Source: Engraulis encrasicolus (Eukaryota > Chordata > Actinopteri > Clupeiformes > Engraulidae). From it: 64,000 nucleotides of DNA. A program made the position numbers and the translations under genes. The DNA is taken from the NCBI RefSeq assembly GCF_034702125.1, contig NC_085871.1, positions 33,791,248 to 33,855,247 on the forward strand. Reading direction: 5' to 3'. The notes under the pieces were generated by a model. The model did no database searches. It was not told the origin of the DNA and worked only from the letters and a program-made list of their open reading frames with translations. This document shows positions 10,645 to 21,046 of the stretch, piece by piece. Position 1 is the first letter of the stretch. Each line of letters begins with the position of its first letter.

Positions 10645-12301
10645 CAGGGCCGCGTTAACCCTCGCCGGGGCCCGGTGCAGACGCAATCCGGGGCCCCTAC
10701 ACCACATTATAATGAGCCATAGCCTATTCAAAACGCATGAAACAACCCAGGCTACACGTTCTACTCCAGCACAAAAAAGGGTGCGCGGAACCCCCTGCTG
10801 AGTTCACTAGTCGCAACGCAAGTCATTGGAAGCCTAGCCAGCTGACTGGGAGGAGATTCTGTGCACTACCGTTTAGCAGAGTAAACGTCGGCTCAGCTAG
10901 AACTACCAAACAGAAGCACAACCAAAAGTCTCTTATTTTTGCTACGTTGCTGCCGACCAATTTGTCGAAGCGAAACCGTCGTGGGAAACACGTGTTAATT
11001 AATGTAACTTCCAATGGCCTTGGAAAGACTGGCTGTCTGTCAAAGGAAAGTAGCCTACTCAGCTGTCGCTTGACGCGAGGAAGGGGAATCCCCTTAGCAG
11101 CGAACCACAGCAAAGTGAAGCTGTCACGAAATCCCCTCAAAATGTACCATATAGGCTACCAATTAAGAAGTCAGCGGTTTTCATCTAGATGGTGCATTAC
11201 AATGCAATAGTGTGCAATCATTACAGTAGATTACGGTGCAAACTCGTAGGCCAAATGTTTAGATGTGGATGTGGATGTATCACGCAAGTTTTTTTCCCTC
11301 CCAGATAAGAGCCACTTGCTAACTGAACAATCCGCGAGTGGTACCCAGGCATGTTTTAACTGAACACAAAGCCGAACGCAAAGATATACGCTGACAGAGC
11401 ATCGACATTAGACCTATTACAGTGCTTTAGAGAAATGCGACTAGCCTATATCATTTTATTGTTTGCTAGATTGGCTTGCCCTGTTGTTGTCGTTAGACTG
11501 TCAGAACTTTGAGTGCTGGTTGGTGCACTTGCTACGTAGTAGCATTATTGTGAACACTTTTTAAAAAACACCTCAGAAGTGGTCCTCGCCGCGCCATGCA
11601 ATACTTTTGTTTCGCGAATGCAGTTGGGTGCGTGATTTATTTCCCCATGTTTTAACAATAGAATAAGATAAAGTTAGGTTGGTGTGCTGTGCTCTGTTTG
11701 CTTAGCTTAAGCCTACATGATTGCACAAGTCCATGATCGCTATGCAACAATTACAAAAAGCGATTATAACACTGACCAAAAATGGATAACGTTGCCAACC
11801 TTCTCTTCAATGCGTTAATCCATGTCGGGCTGAAGTTTATCCGTACAATCTGAAGCAAGTGCTGACTTCTGAAAATCTTTTTTAGACAGTAGCCCATCAT
11901 CAAACTATAAAATTATTGACCACCGTTTTCACTGGTGGCACACAACCAGAAGCATCTGACTGAAATGATAAGTTCCGACCTCCGATTCCTGCGTGCATGC
12001 AGAGGCGATTCTAGGCTCAGTAGGGGGGCCAAGCGAGAATTAAAAAGAAAGAACACTTGTAACAAATCGCCACTACTGTTCCCCAGCTACAGTCTTGGGG
12101 GGCCCAAGCTGCCTGTCTAGCCTGGCGACAAGATATGCATATGCGCCTCTGCTTGCCTACGGATGGCGAAATGCGTCAAAAGTACAATTGATTGTCTAAA
12201 ATATCGTTTCATATTTTCCAATCTCACGACGTCCGGGGCCCCCTCTAGTGGCGGGGCCCGGTGCTGCAGCACCGGTTGCACCATAGGATAACGCGGCCCT
12301 G
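10645..12301. mobile_element. hAT-like DNA transposon, 1.66 kb, with 8-bp target duplication
   Basis: The inverted termini are CAGGGCCGCGTTAACC on the left and, read inward, CAGGGCCGCGTTATCC on the right. They are flanked by a perfect 8-bp direct repeat GATATTGC (10637-10644 and 12302-12309). A CAG start and 8-bp duplication are diagnostic of hAT elements. GGGGCCCGGTGC near the left end and its complement near the right end are subterminal repeats. The frames inside (for example 10737-11210 plus) show no recognisable transposase, so this is likely a non-autonomous element with foreign filler. A second hAT MITE (12000-12151) is nested within it. Confidence 0.85.
12000..12151. mobile_element. 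hAT MITE, CAGAGGCG family, nested copy
   Basis: It starts CAGAGGCGATTCTAG and ends GCGCCTCTG, and is closely similar to 19014-19181 and, in inverse orientation, to 23275-23419. It sits inside the larger hAT-like element. The flanking 8 bp (CGTGCATG and CTTGCCTA) match poorly, so the target duplication has decayed or the ends are slightly misplaced. Confidence 0.75.
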
Positions 12302-12357
12302 GATATTGCCTGGCCTTTGTGTATTTCTGCTCAGCTTTGCCTGGAGGGCTTTCGGAT

Positions 12358-12574
12358 GCATTACATTACATTACACTTAGCTGATGCTTTGATTTATTCA
12401 AAGCGACTTACAGTTATTATTTTTCACGGTATTGATTACAGTGCCCGGAGCAATGTGGGGTTAGGAGCCTTGTTCAAGGGCACTTCAGCCATGGATGGAG
12501 ATTTAGGAAGAGGTCAGGGGGGATTCAAACCTACAACCCCTAGATTGAAAGACCAACTCTATAACCACTAGGCC
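12358..12574 (-). mobile_element. tRNA-derived SINE, family A, complete copy
   Basis: On the minus strand it has the tRNA-like head (GGCCTAGTGGTTATAGAGTT, then a GGTTTGAATCCCC B box), the GGAGCAATGTGGGG body in complement, a conserved 3' segment AAGTCGCTTTGAATAAA and a TGTAATGTAATGTAATGC tail. Pentanucleotide tails of this kind are typical of SINEs mobilised by LINEs. Confidence 0.88.
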
Positions 12575-12584
12575 GAAAGGGGAA

Positions 12585-12799
12585 AAGGCTGAAAAGGGTT
12601 ATCTCTTCCATGGTCCGCCATTTTGAATTTCCAAAAATACATAGTTTTTCAGCTGCAAAACTTAGTGTACTTTGGTCATACTAGTAAATATTGGTTTATT
12701 ATTTAGTAAATATTAATGAAAAGATAAAATTTGGCAGTAGGCATCACCATTTCAATGAGCAACATGGTTACTCTGGCCACCATCTTACACAGTGCACCT
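12585..12799 (-). mobile_element. TTAA-flanked MITE, same family as 7077-7408, truncated
   Basis: TTAA at 12800-12803 follows ACACAGTGCACCT. On the minus strand the body matches 58245 onwards (GATGGTGGCC, GGTCATACT/GACCAAAGTAC, AAAATGGCGGAC). The far end is missing next to the SINE at 12358-12574. Confidence 0.7.
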
Positions 12800-13276
12800 T
12801 TAAAGTCGATATTTTTAACTGATGTACCTCTTTCCTGTCCTCCTCAAGTGTCTACCCCCAAATCATCAACTGTTATTTTGGGCTCACCCTGAATCTGGTC
12901 TGAAGAGTCTGAAAGTGTGTGTGTGTTGTCCTGTCAAAGTGCCCCAGTGAGAGCCTGCAATCAAAGGCATCAATCTGACGAGAGACTCCCCTAATTGCTT
13001 CTGACTAATCGCCAGGGCCTCTGCGTCTACACTGTGGCCGAGCAGTGATTACGGAGGTGGGGAGGTGGGTTTGGTAGCCAGGGAGGTGGTGATCGTGGTG
13101 GTGTGTGTCACTCGTTCTGCAGTCTTCTCTCGCTGTCCATCATTGCTTGCCACTCAAAGGCAAACGAAAGAGTCAGGACACTAACAAGGATGATTAACAA
13201 TACTTGAAGAGTCACTGACTGCAGACAGGTTGCATCCAGCCATCGAAACACCTGCTATTTACCTTAGCCCCATAAT

Positions 13277-13441
13277 GCACGCCGTACCATCTGAGGCTCG
13301 CTGCAATAGCCATTGAAAGGTTATTTACCATAGCACTACTCTACAATGACATGACCCAGGGGCTTTAGTAAAGCATTCAGTAATGCGACTCAGTCATTGC
13401 CATTCTGGTAACAACAAATTTATAACGCTGCGTTTTAACAG
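13277..13441. repeat. Dispersed repeat, partner at 43008-43168
   Basis: GCCGTACC, CATTGAAA, TTACCAT, TACAAT-ATGACAT, TAAAGCA and AAATTTATAA occur in the same order and spacing in both places. The family is unknown and the ends undefined. Confidence 0.65.
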
Positions 13442-13589
13442 GTTATAATTCACTATTAGAAACAGTGTTGCCAAATCAACGACTTTGTCGCTAGATTAAG
13501 CGACTTTTTGACGTCCATGGCGACTAACAACCTCATCTATCGGCTTTAACGACTTTTTGGTGCATCTGGCAACTTTTTAAAACACACAT

Positions 13590-14133
13590 TTTCAAGTTTA
13601 CAAGTTTATTTATTTAAGAAAGGGACAGCATATATTGCCAGCATTTAAACAAAAATGCTAAATATACAAGATTGTAGTCAATAGGCTAATTTCCGTCTTT
13701 TGTCCCTTGACAGGTTTGATGTTCCTTAAAAAAGACAAAGCTAAAACAAAACTAAAAATACACAGTTATTGCACACAGTTGTAAAAAAAAGAGTAAAAAA
13801 TACATCACACGTTTTAAAATATATAATACAAAATACAATTACAAAATACAACACCCAGATAAATTAAACAGCTGCCAGTACTAGATTATGTTGACAGCAT
13901 TGATAATCCAGTGGCCATAATTTTAACTGTTTACTAAAAGAGTTTACTGTTGGCAGTTCTCTAATTTTACTGGGAATTGCGTTCCAGGTGTGACAAGCTC
14001 TGTAAGAGAAAACAGCCTGACTAAAAGCGCTCTTTCTAAATGGGACAGAGCAATCACCCCTGGAACTGGCTCTGGTAGCCCTGTTTATGCTTTTCATGAT
14101 AAATGTCAGTGACAAAATAATTGTTTTCAACAT
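13590..14133 (-). mobile_element. LINE 3' end, 5'-truncated
   Basis: The last 89 codons of an ORF (13864-14133) are followed by about 270 bp of 3' UTR ending in AAATAAATAAACTTG. The protein has the pattern RASSRGDCSVPFRKSAFSQ, then RACHTWNAIPSKIRELPTV and NSFSKQLKLWPL. This is the usual C-terminal end of L2/CR1/Rex-type non-LTR reverse transcriptase ORFs. The copy is 5' truncated; no stop is seen in the remaining frame. Confidence 0.8.
13864..14133 (-). pseudogene. C-terminal fragment of LINE reverse transcriptase ORF
   Basis: This is the coding part of the LINE fragment above, about 89 codons. Only the region after the reverse transcriptase catalytic domain is left, so it has no enzymatic function. 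The motif W-N-x-I-P-x-x-I-R and the following N-S-F-x-x-x-L-K are the recognisable family features. The reading frame opens without a real start. Confidence 0.75.
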
Positions 14134-15904
14134 AATTGTGACTCTCCGCCCCCATCAGAAGCGCTTCCCACGGTTAAGCAGGGCTGCAGATTTGCTCTGA
14201 TCTCCAAAAAGTAGCTAGCACCGCCCATTTCTACTGTGGATGAAGGCATATGGGCAAGTATGTTCAACTGCAGTGTGCAGGGCGGGGGGCAGGTCAGGAT
14301 CACATCTCCCTCCTCCCCCTGAGCACATCTCCCTCCTCCCCCCTGAGCACATCGACTGCCTCCCCCTTGTCATTCAGCGCTAAACTTCTACACGGGAAGA
14401 AAAATAGCTCTGGAAGTCACTGCACCGTGCAGAGCAAAGACGCAGAGTTTTCACAAATAAAATCGTAGATCCATTCTCTCTACTCCACTAATGTATAGGC
14501 CTAATGGTTTGGTGAGTGTAGGAAACACGAGCTGGGAGCTTTGAGTGAACCTCGTGATGAACAGCACGCGAGCCTGTTTATAATTTATTAATCCCGAGGG
14601 AAATTAATATAAGGACAGCTACATGTAGTAGGCCTATTTGTTAACGCATGGGTCTAATTTGAATAATTATTAAGTGTATCTTCTTAGTATCTTAGTTTGA
14701 AGACCAGATAGGCCTATATGGTGCCAGTTTCTAAAAATCGAAAGATGGGTAAAAGAAAAGTGCAGTAGGCTAAAACGCCTGTGCAGTGGCGAATTATTCC
14801 ATGTGTGATCCGCTCGAAATTAAACATAGGCCTACCCATCATTGAAAACGAAAGCATGAGCACATTCTTCAAAGTCCCAAAGCCTGGATGCTGTCGCCAC
14901 AATCTCTTTAGGATTGGGGACTGGACTCTGAGCAGGCCATTGCAGTAGCCTTTGGTATCCTTCGCGCATCTGCCCCGCTTCCAAACTGACACCCTGACAC
15001 ATGACACATTTAGCATTAACCTTTTGTTTTTAACCGTCTAACAGCGCATACCATTATCATTAAATCAATGGAACCTAAAGCAGTTGCAGAGACCGTTTCA
15101 TATTGGATCAATCCCTTCTCCTTTACTATGAAAGAGAAAGTAAGGTCAAGGACAAATTATTCTATGTAAATGGAAATAAACACTCATGCATTTGGTTGTC
15201 AAGTCTGTCGCCCTGAAAGTTCTACTAGCCTACATAGGATAGAGGCACGCCCGATTAGCCTACGTGCGCATACATTATTCTGCAGTTGGCATAAGTCATA
15301 GGTTACAAATGTACAGATAGGCCTAGCAATAGATGACAAAAAATACCCTGTGCCGAAATTCTAAGCATCTGCCTCGCCATCATTTGTATCGAAGCAAGTC
15401 ACCTCGTCATCTGCTCCACTCCCATGGGTTTTAAAATGTAGGCTATTTCCCGCTGCCTTCCCTTTGTTATTGATCCGAAAACATCCCTTTTTTAAATTGG
15501 GCTACTCTCCTCTTGTGGGGAAGGAACACGTGTGAAAGGGGAAAGGGGAGAGTTATTAAAAATTACCCTAGCGTGGGTAATCTCTCTCTCTTTCTCTATC
15601 TCTCTCTTTTACGCACGAGTGACAGGTGGCTAGTGTGATGATCAGCAGGGGGAAATAGACGCGTGATGCGACATGTGTCGATTCAGCATAGAAATGCTTC
15701 GCAAGTTTTTGTTTTTAAACTTCCATCCCACCGTAGTAGGCCTATAGGGCCAAAGGAAAATTAAATAATCACAGCGTCGGCTACCAAACGCGCGTCAAGT
15801 TGGACGCCAGCACAGCAATATTCTATCTTGATAGAACATGGTTCCTACAACTTTACCGACAATAATAGATTTAAAAAAGTACCCTACCATAACGGCAGAT
15901 AAGC
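14134..15904. other. Unassigned non-coding DNA
   Basis: No exon with plausible splice sites could be assigned. A short duplicated piece (CACATCTCCCTCCTCCCCC) occurs twice near 14303-14343, and a CT-rich tract lies at 15583-15609. Confidence 0.4.
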
Positions 15905-15964
15905 GGGATAACGGCCTTCGAGGTCTATGAGGCGCCGCCTAGCCAATATGTCAGGAATTGCATA

Positions 15965-16440
15965 CACATCACCGCTAAAAGCTTGCACGTACCTTACTTT
16001 TCCTCGCACATCACCGCTAAAAGCTTGCACGTACCTTACTTTTCCTCGCACATCACCGCTAAAAGCTTGCACGTACATTACTTTTCCTCGCACATGCACC
16101 CGAAAGGTTTGCACGTACACTGTTATTTGCTTGCACTCGAACAGGAAAACGTTGTGCATACGCCACATTTTCATGCACGCAGTAACAAAAATCTCACACA
16201 CAAACTACTTTGACCTCGCACACACACCACTTTTGCCTCTCACACATACACACATTACACTCATACGCACAATACTTTTATTTGCACATGCACGCCAAAC
16301 GCTCACACATAATTAGACTTTACTTCGCACATATCCCACTTTTCTATGCACATACACCCTTAAAGCTCGCACACATACCAGTGTTACTACGCACATGCTT
16401 GACTTTTCCCTCACGCACATACCACTTTTTTCTTACACAT
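15965..16440. repeat. 42-bp tandem repeat grading into degenerate CA-rich periodic sequence (left arm)
   Basis: Three 42-bp units (15965-16006, 16007-16048, 16049-16090) contain CACCGCTAAAAGCTTGCACG. They are followed by increasingly diverged units built on CGCACAYAYACC-x-CTTTT. The mirror image lies in the right arm at about 17290-17759. The periodic structure produces long spurious frames. Confidence 0.8.
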
Positions 16441-16808
16441 CACTACCATTCAAAATCGAGATTTCAGATGGTGTTTATGACAGGGAAATGGTATGTGTGC
16501 GACGACGTTAGTGTTGTGTGTCTCTGAGAAAGTGGTGTGTGTGTGTGTGTATGTAAGTTGTAGTGTGTCACACAAAAAGTGTTGTGTGTGCGAGCTAACA
16601 TGTAAATTAAGGGCCGAGCTCCGCCCAGCTGCCAGCTCATTATGCAAATGCAGACCGAGTAAAGAAAACATTGAATGGTGCCAATTGGTGTTGGTGTCGA
16701 ATTATTAGAACGAGCTACAGTACATTGTTAACACCTGCCTGGATGTTAACGCCTGAATTTCCAGGAGAATCTATAATTGTGTTTAAAAGCCCTATAGCCT
16801 GATTTAAC

Positions 16809-16950
16809 ATGGCGTCCCTGTCCCTGGTATGCGCAGCCATTTCGAAGTCCGTTCGTCAGTCCGTTAAATGTGCGAGCAACCCACGTTCAGGCAAAGAAAG
16901 TGGGTTGGGCTGGTTTTCCGGTTGTTGTTTTTTCACTTCCTGTCTTGAGT
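16809..16950 (+). other. Possible captured 5' exon in palindrome spacer
   Basis: The spacer between the arms is not repeat-like. An ATG in reasonable context at 16809 begins MASLSLVCAAISKSVRQSVK, an S/R-rich, acid-free stretch like a mitochondrial presequence. No homologue was recognised and no good splice donor stands out, so it may be chance. Confidence 0.2.
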
Positions 16951-17804
16951 GGACGCTAATATTTTTATTTCTGAAACTGTATCACCATTCATTTTATTAT
17001 ATATATATATATATATTTTTACATAATAGAAGGGTAACGTTCAGAATGGTCAGAATATTCAATCTTTTCTTTACTCGGTCTGCATTTGCATAATGAGCTG
17101 GCACCTGGGCGGAGCTCGGCCCTTAATTTACATGTTAGCTCGCACACACAACACTTTTTGTGTGACACACTACAACTTACAAACACACACACACACACAC
17201 AGACACACAACACTAACGTCGTCGCACACATACCATTTCCCTGTCATAAACACCATCTGAAATCTCGATTTTGAATGGTAGTGATGTGTAAGAAAAAAGT
17301 GGTATGTGCGTGAGGGAAAAGTCAAGCATGTGCGTAGTAACACTGGTATGTGTGCGAGCTTTAAGGGTGTATGTGCATAGAAAAGTGGGATATGTGCGAA
17401 GTAAAGTCTAATTATGTGTGAGCGTTTGGCGTGCATGTGCAAATAAAAGTATTGTGCGTATGAGTGTAATGTGTGTATGTGTGAGAGGCAAAAGTGGTGT
17501 GTGTGCGAGGTCAAAGTAGTTTGTGTGTGAGATTTTTGTTACTGCGTGCATGAAAATGTGGCGTATGCACAACGTTTTCCTGTTCGAGTGCAAGCAAATA
17601 ACAGTGTACGTGCAAACCTTTCGGGTGCATGTGCGAGGAAAAGTAATGTACGTGCAAGCTTTTAGCGGTGATGTGCGAGGAAAAGTAAGGTACGTGCAAG
17701 CTTTTAGCGGTGATGTGCGAGGAAAAGTAAGGTACGTGCAAGCTTTTAGCGGTGATGTGTATGCAATTCCTGACATATTGGCTAGGCGGCGCCTCATAGA
17801 GGTC

Positions 17805-17913
17805 GACCGGTTATACGAAATGAATGGCTTAGCGGAGGCAACTTTCTCTCCGCGCTGAGCGCGTCGCCAAAGTTCAAAGCCGCCGCCTCGCCATTCATTT
17901 CGTATAACCGGTC
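17805..17913. repeat. 109-bp hairpin at right end of foldback element
   Basis: A perfect 24-bp inverted repeat (17805-17828 with 17890-17913, GACCGGTTATACGAAATGAA...) encloses a 61-bp GC-rich, partly self-complementary loop. It interrupts the symmetry of the big palindrome because the left end lacks it. Confidence 0.9.
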
Positions 17914-17933
17914 ACCTCGTCGGCCGTTATCCC

Positions 17934-19013
17934 TTACTTATTTAGCACTCCAAACGACGAGACACGATACAAACTGTGTGCATAGAATACAGTGTAGGCT
18001 ACTATGCATTCGCCGGAGAAGACATTTGGCGCAAATTCTCAAATAGGGTGACGTCGGGATGGCGTGGGACTGTACAGACTACCATAATAGGAGAAATAGG
18101 AGGGGCGAGATCCAAAATGGGAGGGGCGGGATCTCAGAGATCCAGACCTGCCCACTTCTGCAAACTGCAGTTGGATGCTACTCCATATGGGCACGTCTTC
18201 TGTAGATCAACGTGCCGTGCGTGACGCTGTGACGTCATACGTAACATCATGACACCATCTAGCGACTTTTCAGTGAGCCAATAATGACTTTGACACTGAT
18301 AAGGCGGCGCTATTATTATTTTGCTGGAAGTTGCTTATGCTAAGAGCTATGGGCAACCTTTGCCAGAACTACAGCAAACAGGATATGCTTTGAGAGCATG
18401 CCAAACACTGAAATGGGTGGGGTAATAAGGTGGAGAGACAGACAGGTTTTCTATAATCCTGGTTAGGCAGAAGTGAGTAGCAGTGCTGTCAAGTCTGTCG
18501 ATTCTTCTGGTGTGGCAGTCAAAACCAAATTTAACCTTCTGTTCTACTCTGCCTTTCACACCGACAGCATCGGCGTGCGCAGCCAGTCCTGTTCAAAACC
18601 TCCCCACAGCCAAACCTAGCATGCTACTTTGCCATTCATTGAATGGGGCACCGCCGGTCGCTGGCGTGAAATATACGCTCAAGTTCTATTTTCCAAATGC
18701 AGCACGGAGCGGAGCCGGCTCCCGCGCCGCTGACTACCGCCGATTGGTGTGGAAGGACAGATATGTTTCCATGTATTTTCGCCACTGCCGCTGAAAATCG
18801 CTTTCGTCCCGTGACGCTTCACCACCTTGATGTGTAAGCGGCCTTATTCTGCACTGAAATGTGTTCAGTTTGCAGTTTTTGCACTCTTCCCTTGGGATGC
18901 TCTGTCACAAAAATAATAAATGCTTTGAAACTGGCTTTCGGACTGAATCTCCCTGCAGCCTATTGTGCAGCTGGGATATACCAGTTATGAACTTGGTCTT
19001 TGGTTGTGGTCAG
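17934..19013. other. Unassigned non-coding DNA
   Basis: No coding exon could be recognised. The part 18535-18850 is GC-rich with blocks such as ACACCGACAGC and GGAGCCGGCTCCCGCGCC and may be an old MITE, but inverted ends could not be fixed. Confidence 0.4.
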
Positions 19014-19181
19014 CAGAGGCGATTCTAGTGTCAGTGGGGGCCCTAAGCAAAAACCCAAAAGAATGGACATTGGAAACAAATCACTGCTATTATAGTTTAA
19101 AGATGAGCTGTTTTTCACCATCTAGAAGCTTGGGGGCCCCAAGCGGCTGCCTGCCTAGCCTGGTGACAAGATGCGCCTCTG
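19014..19181. mobile_element. hAT MITE, CAGAGGCG family, with 8-bp target duplication
   Basis: CAGAGGCGATTCTAG at the left and GCGCCTCTG at the right are flanked by a perfect GTGGTCAG duplication (19006-19013 and 19182-19189). The internal GGGGGCCCTAAGC and CTTGGGGGCCCCAAG sites are shared with the other two copies. Confidence 0.9.
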
Positions 19182-19659
19182 GTGGTCAGTACTGTATCAC
19201 TACAGTTCTCCAGCTTTCTCATAGCAGAAAAAAAATGAACCAGGATATACTGTACAGCTCATGGCTCAAAGTCTAGGCCTACTTTAACACACCCCAGTAC
19301 GAACCGAGGAAGACAAGGCATTGACTGTGCTGGATTAACACACAGGCTAGATATGGCTACAGCCTTGGGGCCCCCACCTACCTGTGGCAAGACGCAGTAT
19401 TGAAAATTTTGCCTGTAAATGTCATTTTTTAATTTCCTATCCTGTCATTATGACACTGCCCATTTTTTTTTTTCACAAAAGTTGCCTTCTGCAAGGGTTT
19501 CCAGTACCCTGTTGGCTAAGGGCCCTAGACCATCTTAATTCAGATTTGGCTTTGAGGATGTGATAGTGTCTTTTACTCTGCACTCTTCTCTTACTCTCAC
19601 AGGCAATAGATTTTTTGGTAACACTTTATAATAATATCTTTTTATTTTAATATTTTTTT

Positions 19660-19799
19660 AGCCTTCACTTTTTTGAGAGGACAGTAGAGGAGATAAGTGG
19701 GGAGAGAGAGACGGGGAAGGATCGCCAAATGACCCGGGACGGAATCGAACCCAGGTCGCTGGTGCAGTAACCCAGTGCCCTACCACCAGGCCACGGCAC
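19660..19799 (-). mobile_element. tRNA-derived SINE, family B
   Basis: On the minus strand it has a GTGGCCTGGTGGTAGGGC A box and a GGTTCGATTCCGTCCCGGGT B box, followed by TCCCCGTCTCTCTCTCCCC. A plus-strand relative lies at 55832-55990. The GGTAACACTTTATAATAA just before it (19617-19634) may be the end of another MITE into which it inserted. Confidence 0.75.
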
Positions 19800-20403
19800 A
19801 ATAGGTTTCATTTAGGCAATAGCCCTTTCATTTCATGCAGATGGGATTGCCGGTTATCACTATTTTCTGAAAAAGCTGAACTACATCACTGTAACATTGG
19901 TAAAAGCCAGTAGCAGACAACATTCTCTTAGTTACTGTGATCACAGTAACTAACAGAATGTTGACTACTGCTGTCTTTTTACGATTAATCAAGCAAGCGC
20001 GCGTCGCTATAATTGAAATGGGGGAAACATTTACATTGGCACCTATGGGGAAGACAGACACGCTTTCTCTGTGTTTTCCCCCCGATCAATATAGCCGTGG
20101 TTTGATTAATGATAATAACCAACGTGATAAAAAATAACCGGATGCACAACTTCAGGGATACCCACCCTCAAGCCCATTTCCCAGGGCTAGACTACCAAAC
20201 TTGCTTTCGGGTCACAAAAGCAACTCATTAACATGGCAGTCAGAGAGGCATGTTTGGAAGCCGGAGATCTGTGTTTGAGGTCATGCAGATGGGTTGTCTC
20301 TCACCATTCGCCATATGCCTACTACATGAGTCATACTGTAGTAGGAATACTAGGGTTTAGTTGGCCCCAGGCCAAGCCACCCCAGAGATGTGTTAAGCAG
20401 AAG

Positions 20404-21046
20404 TATTATATGGTTGTGACGTCATCTGTCGAATGCTCCATTCATTTCAACGGGGCTCCCCAACGTTCGGACGTCTGTTATTTTTCGATAACGGACGGGT
20501 TGGTCTATAACAGACCGCTGTCAATGGCAACAAGACTTTTCACTGCTAAAGCGACTTTTCAACAAGACTCTAATCAGCTGCTGTGATAGACAGCACCCCT
20601 TGTCCTGGCTACCGCTGTCAATGGCAACAAGACGTTCACTGCTAAAGCCACTGGCTTGTATACAAGTCAGTGGCTAAAGCGAATGTTTCATATCACTCCG
20701 CAGGGGGTCCGGTCTTTTGTCACTCTAATCAGCTGCTGTGATAGACAACACCTGTTGTCCTGGCTACCTAGCTGTTGCCTAGCGGTGTTCCACAACGGCA
20801 CGGTTTTGTTTTGCGCAGCAACAATCTTAACATTAAATAGGCCTAAAGGAATGTCCCCGCCATGTGTGAATCATTTAAGTATATCCATATAATAAGCGGG
20901 TTAACTTTCGGCGAGTCGGTCGCTTTGTGGAATAGCAGCACTTCAGAGAGAACAAGACCCCTCCGCTCCGCGTCGGGGTCTAAAGATTCTCTCTGTCGTG
21001 CTGCTATTCCACGGTAGCGACCTTCTCGCCGAACGTTAACCCTTAC
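20404..21046. mobile_element. Composite hairpin repeat, copy 1
   Basis: This unit is nearly identical to 39012-39664; differences seen are a few short indels and substitutions. It begins TATTATATGG, and the exact inverse CCATATAATA lies at 20885-20894, followed by a 145-bp hairpin (20898-21042). Inside are two direct repeats (CAATGGCAACAAGAC, and CTAATCAGCTGCTGTGATAG) and a smaller hairpin, CGTCTGTTAT with ATAACGGACG near 20478-20505. No protein is encoded. The high identity suggests a recently active family. Confidence 0.85.
20898..21042. repeat. 145-bp hairpin with GGGTTAAC ends
   Basis: The arms pair through GTGGAATAGCAGCA with TGCTGCTATTCCAC, CAGAGAGAA with TTCTCTCTG, GACCCC with GGGGTC, and GGCGAG with CTCGCC, interrupted by short internal loops. 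The copy at 39516-39660 appears identical over its full length. Confidence 0.9.

Larger units (their letters stand above)
15905..17933. mobile_element. Giant foldback element: about 750-bp inverted arms with 12-bp perfect termini
   Basis: The termini are GGGATAACGGCC (15905-15916) and its exact complement (17922-17933). The arms 15924-16676 and 17057-17800 are nearly identical inverse copies: the same translated frames appear on opposite strands, with only a few differences around the CA/GT repeats. A 380-bp spacer (16677-17056) separates them. The right end has an additional 109-bp hairpin missing on the left. No transposase is encoded and no flanking duplication is evident. Sequences outside the termini (ATAAGC on the left, TTACTTA on the right) resemble those beside the hairpins at 20898-21042 and 39516-39660. 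Confidence 0.85.

Noticed and set aside
10737..11210. A 157-codon plus-strand frame inside the hAT-like element
   Set aside because: The peptide has no transposase features (no BED zinc finger, DDE or C-terminal dimerisation motif) and is overlapped by a 105-codon frame on the other strand; kept only as part of the element.
15965..16130. Repeat-spacer look of the 42-bp units, considered as a CRISPR-like array
   Set aside because: Units are directly adjacent without unique spacers, there are no cas genes, and the setting is eukaryotic.
15884..16316. Matching open frames of 105-129 codons on both strands in each palindrome arm
   Set aside because: They follow from the 42-bp repeat, whose length is a multiple of three, and from the inverted duplication; the peptides are repeat-derived.
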